DNA of 7,408 bases from an uncultured Synechococcus sp. Its GTDB lineage: Bacteria > Cyanobacteriota > Cyanobacteriia > PCC-6307 > Cyanobiaceae. Shown here in pieces: positions 6,334 through 7,408 of the stretch. Where the stretch lies: the NCBI GenBank assembly GCA_937930135.1, contig CALGVO010000070.1:1-7408 (forward strand). The letters are read 5' to 3'. Below the pieces are notes generated by a model. It saw only the letters and a program-made list of their open reading frames with translations, made no database searches and had not been told where the DNA came from. Position numbers and translations under genes: made by a program. Position 1 is the first letter of the stretch, and each line of letters starts with the position of its first letter.

Positions 6334-6951
6334 CTAAAACCCGTTCAGGTAAGGAAGCGTCGCCATGGTGGCCCTGAGCTCTGCATCGCGGGCCACCAGC
6401 TGCGATGTCGCATCCCAGCGGCCAGAGAGCAGCATCTCCCGGGCCCCGGGATCCAGGCTGATCGACCAGCTGCCGGATTGGGGCTCACGGCAGGTGTTGC
6501 CCTCCAGATCGAGCGTCCAGCGGCGGCCGGGGTCAGCCTCCACAGCAGCCTGAAGCGCCAGCACCTGCTCCGGCGTGGCTGTGGCACAGGGAATCCCCAG
6601 TGCCAGGCAATTGCCATGGAAGATCTCAGCGAAACTGATGCCAACCAGGGCACGGATCCCCCAACGCATCAACGCCTGGGGAGCGTGCTCACGACTGGAA
6701 CCGCAACCGAAGTTGCCATTCACCACAAGGATCGACGCACCGGCATGGGCGGGCTGATCGAAGGGGTGAGAACCACCCAGCTCGCTGCGATCGTCGGCGA
6801 ACACCTGATCCCCGAGCGCTTCAAAGCTGACGCACTTGAGAAAACGAGCGGGGATGATCCGATCGGTATCGATGTCATCACCCCGCAATGTGAAGGCAGA
6901 CCCGCTGATCTGGCGGATTTCACCCTGGGGGAAGCTGCCGGGAGAGGTCAT
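6334..6951 (-). CDS. leuD: 3-isopropylmalate dehydratase small subunit
   Basis: Small subunit of isopropylmalate isomerase, which converts 2-isopropylmalate to 3-isopropylmalate in cytoplasmic leucine synthesis, as a heterodimer with LeuC. The 205-residue product starts MTSPGSFPQGEIRQISG and carries the signature blocks of the swivelling aconitase-like domain: GDDIDTDRIIPARFL at 24-38, FADDR at 51-55 and NGNFGCGSSREHAPQAL at 78-94, the last being the substrate-binding loop; GISFAEIFHGNCLALGIP follows at 104-121. Length is usual for bacterial LeuD (about 200). The frame is open 31 codons further upstream, to an ATG inside the end of leuC, but that extension has no LeuD character, so the ATG at 6951 is chosen. 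It lies 55 bases after the leuC stop and presumably shares its mRNA. No strong Shine-Dalgarno sequence is visible. Confidence 0.96.
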   Translation of the reverse strand: MTSPGSFPQGEIRQISGSAFTLRGDDIDTDRIIPARFLKCVSFEALGDQVFADDRSELGGSHPFDQPAHAGASILVVNGNFGCGSSREHAPQALMRWGIRALVGISFAEIFHGNCLALGIPCATATPEQVLALQAAVEADPGRRWTLDLEGNTCREPQSGSWSISLDPGAREMLLSGRWDATSQLVARDAELRATMATLPYLNGF

Positions 6952-7006
6952 GAACGGCTTGAAGAGGAGATGGCAGGAAACAACAACAGCTTGATGGCAG
7001 GGTGCC

Positions 7007-7408
7007 TCAAGCCGGTGCCGGCAGAGCCGCGAGATGGCGCACATCCGTCACCTGACCGGTGACCGCGGCGGCCGCCACCATGGCTGGGCTCATCAGCAGC
7101 GTGCGACCACTGGCCGACCCTTGCCGGCCCTTGAAGTTGCGGTTGCTGGAGCTGGCACTGATCTGCCTGCCCTCGAGGCGATCCGGATTCATGGCCAGAC
7201 ACATCGAACAGCCGGGCTCACGCCATTCGAAACCCGCCGCACGAAACACCGCATCGAGGCCCTCAGCTTCGGCGGCCCGGGCCACCTGCTCGGAACCGGG
7301 CACCACAAACGCCCGGATCCCAGGGGAGACCTGGCGCCCCCGCGCCACCGCCGCCGCCGCCTGCAGATCACTCAAGCGGCCGTTGGTGCAGCTGCCGATG
7401 AAACACAC
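7007..7408 (-). CDS. leuC: 3-isopropylmalate dehydratase large subunit (C-terminal 133 residues; 5' end outside window)
   Basis: Large, iron-sulfur subunit of isopropylmalate isomerase, partner of LeuD encoded next to it. The visible part starts inside the gene with VCFIGSCTNGRLSDL; the first codon in the window is GTG but is an internal Val. All three [4Fe-4S] cluster cysteines of the aconitase family are visible: one in GSCTNGR and two in PGCSMCLAMNPD. The active-site stretch SSSNRNFKGRQG follows, where LeuC proteins normally read TSNRNFxGRQG, and the end is SPAMVAAAAVTGQVTDVR. Full-length LeuC is about 470 residues, so a little over a quarter is present. Nothing suggests damage; it is simply cut by the window edge. 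Confidence 0.97.
   Translation of the reverse strand: MCFIGSCTNGRLSDLQAAAAVARGRQVSPGIRAFVVPGSEQVARAAEAEGLDAVFRAAGFEWREPGCSMCLAMNPDRLEGRQISASSSNRNFKGRQGSASGRTLLMSPAMVAAAAVTGQVTDVRHLAALPAPA

Noticed and set aside
5610..6377. Plus-strand open frame (255 codons) across the end of the outer-membrane protein gene and the antisense of the pentapeptide gene
   Set aside because: It overlaps two well-supported genes and its repeated IGxxQIGxxQ-like text is the reverse complement of the pentapeptide repeats.
6334..7044. Longer leuD start overlapping the end of leuC
   Set aside because: The 31 extra residues are unlike any LeuD N-terminus, while MTSPGSFPQGEIRQISG at 6951 fits the family.
6322..7062. 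Plus-strand open frame (246 codons) antisense to leuD
   Set aside because: leuD on the minus strand has full family signatures; the plus-strand product has none.
7007..7408. GTG at the right edge as a true start giving a small 133-residue protein
   Set aside because: The sequence begins in the middle of the LeuC cluster-binding motif, so the GTG is an internal valine codon of a truncated-by-window gene.

Overview
The window looks like a piece of a marine-type picocyanobacterial chromosome (Synechococcus/Cyanobium-like). The base composition is GC-rich and the genes are tightly packed. It contains psbI, which only oxygenic phototrophs have, next to a cyanobacterial LptD-like (DUF3769-type) outer-membrane protein, a secreted pentapeptide-repeat protein and leuD/leuC. 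As I recall, psbI - DUF3769 - leuD - leuC is a conserved neighbourhood in marine Synechococcus and Prochlorococcus. I saw no copy of the HIP1 octamer GCGATCGC, which fits that group better than HIP1-rich freshwater cyanobacteria. The species assignment is inference.

Layout: (1) positions 1-2295, minus strand, hold the first 765 codons of a glycoside hydrolase family 38 alpha-mannosidase whose C-terminus lies beyond the left edge. (2) A 61-base divergent gap separates it from psbI (2357-2476, plus), a 39-residue photosystem II subunit. (3) About 105 bases downstream on the same strand lies a very long outer-membrane protein (about 2582-5785). It has a signal peptide, an OstA/LptA-like domain, a PagL-like barrel segment, a Pro/Thr/Ser-rich linker and a C-terminal LptD-like barrel ending in Phe. 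(4) Only 16 bases separate its stop from the convergent minus-strand genes: a secreted pentapeptide-repeat protein (5802-6281), leuD (6334-6951) and the 3' part of leuC (7007-7408, running off the right edge).

Functionally the window mixes unrelated housekeeping tasks. leuC and leuD encode the two subunits of isopropylmalate isomerase in leucine synthesis and probably share a transcript, perhaps with the pentapeptide gene behind them. psbI serves photosystem II. The large outer-membrane protein probably delivers LPS to the cell surface. The mannosidase would trim or recycle mannose-containing glycans.

The most unusual object is the large outer-membrane protein. A segment resembling lipid A deacylase/acyloxyacyl hydrolase barrels, with a His-x-Ser motif, sits between its LptA-like and LptD-like parts. 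If real, this would join LPS transport and a lipid A-editing or LPS-sensing fold in one chain. The rest of the window looks ordinary. No mobile elements, CRISPR arrays, tRNAs or rRNAs were seen.
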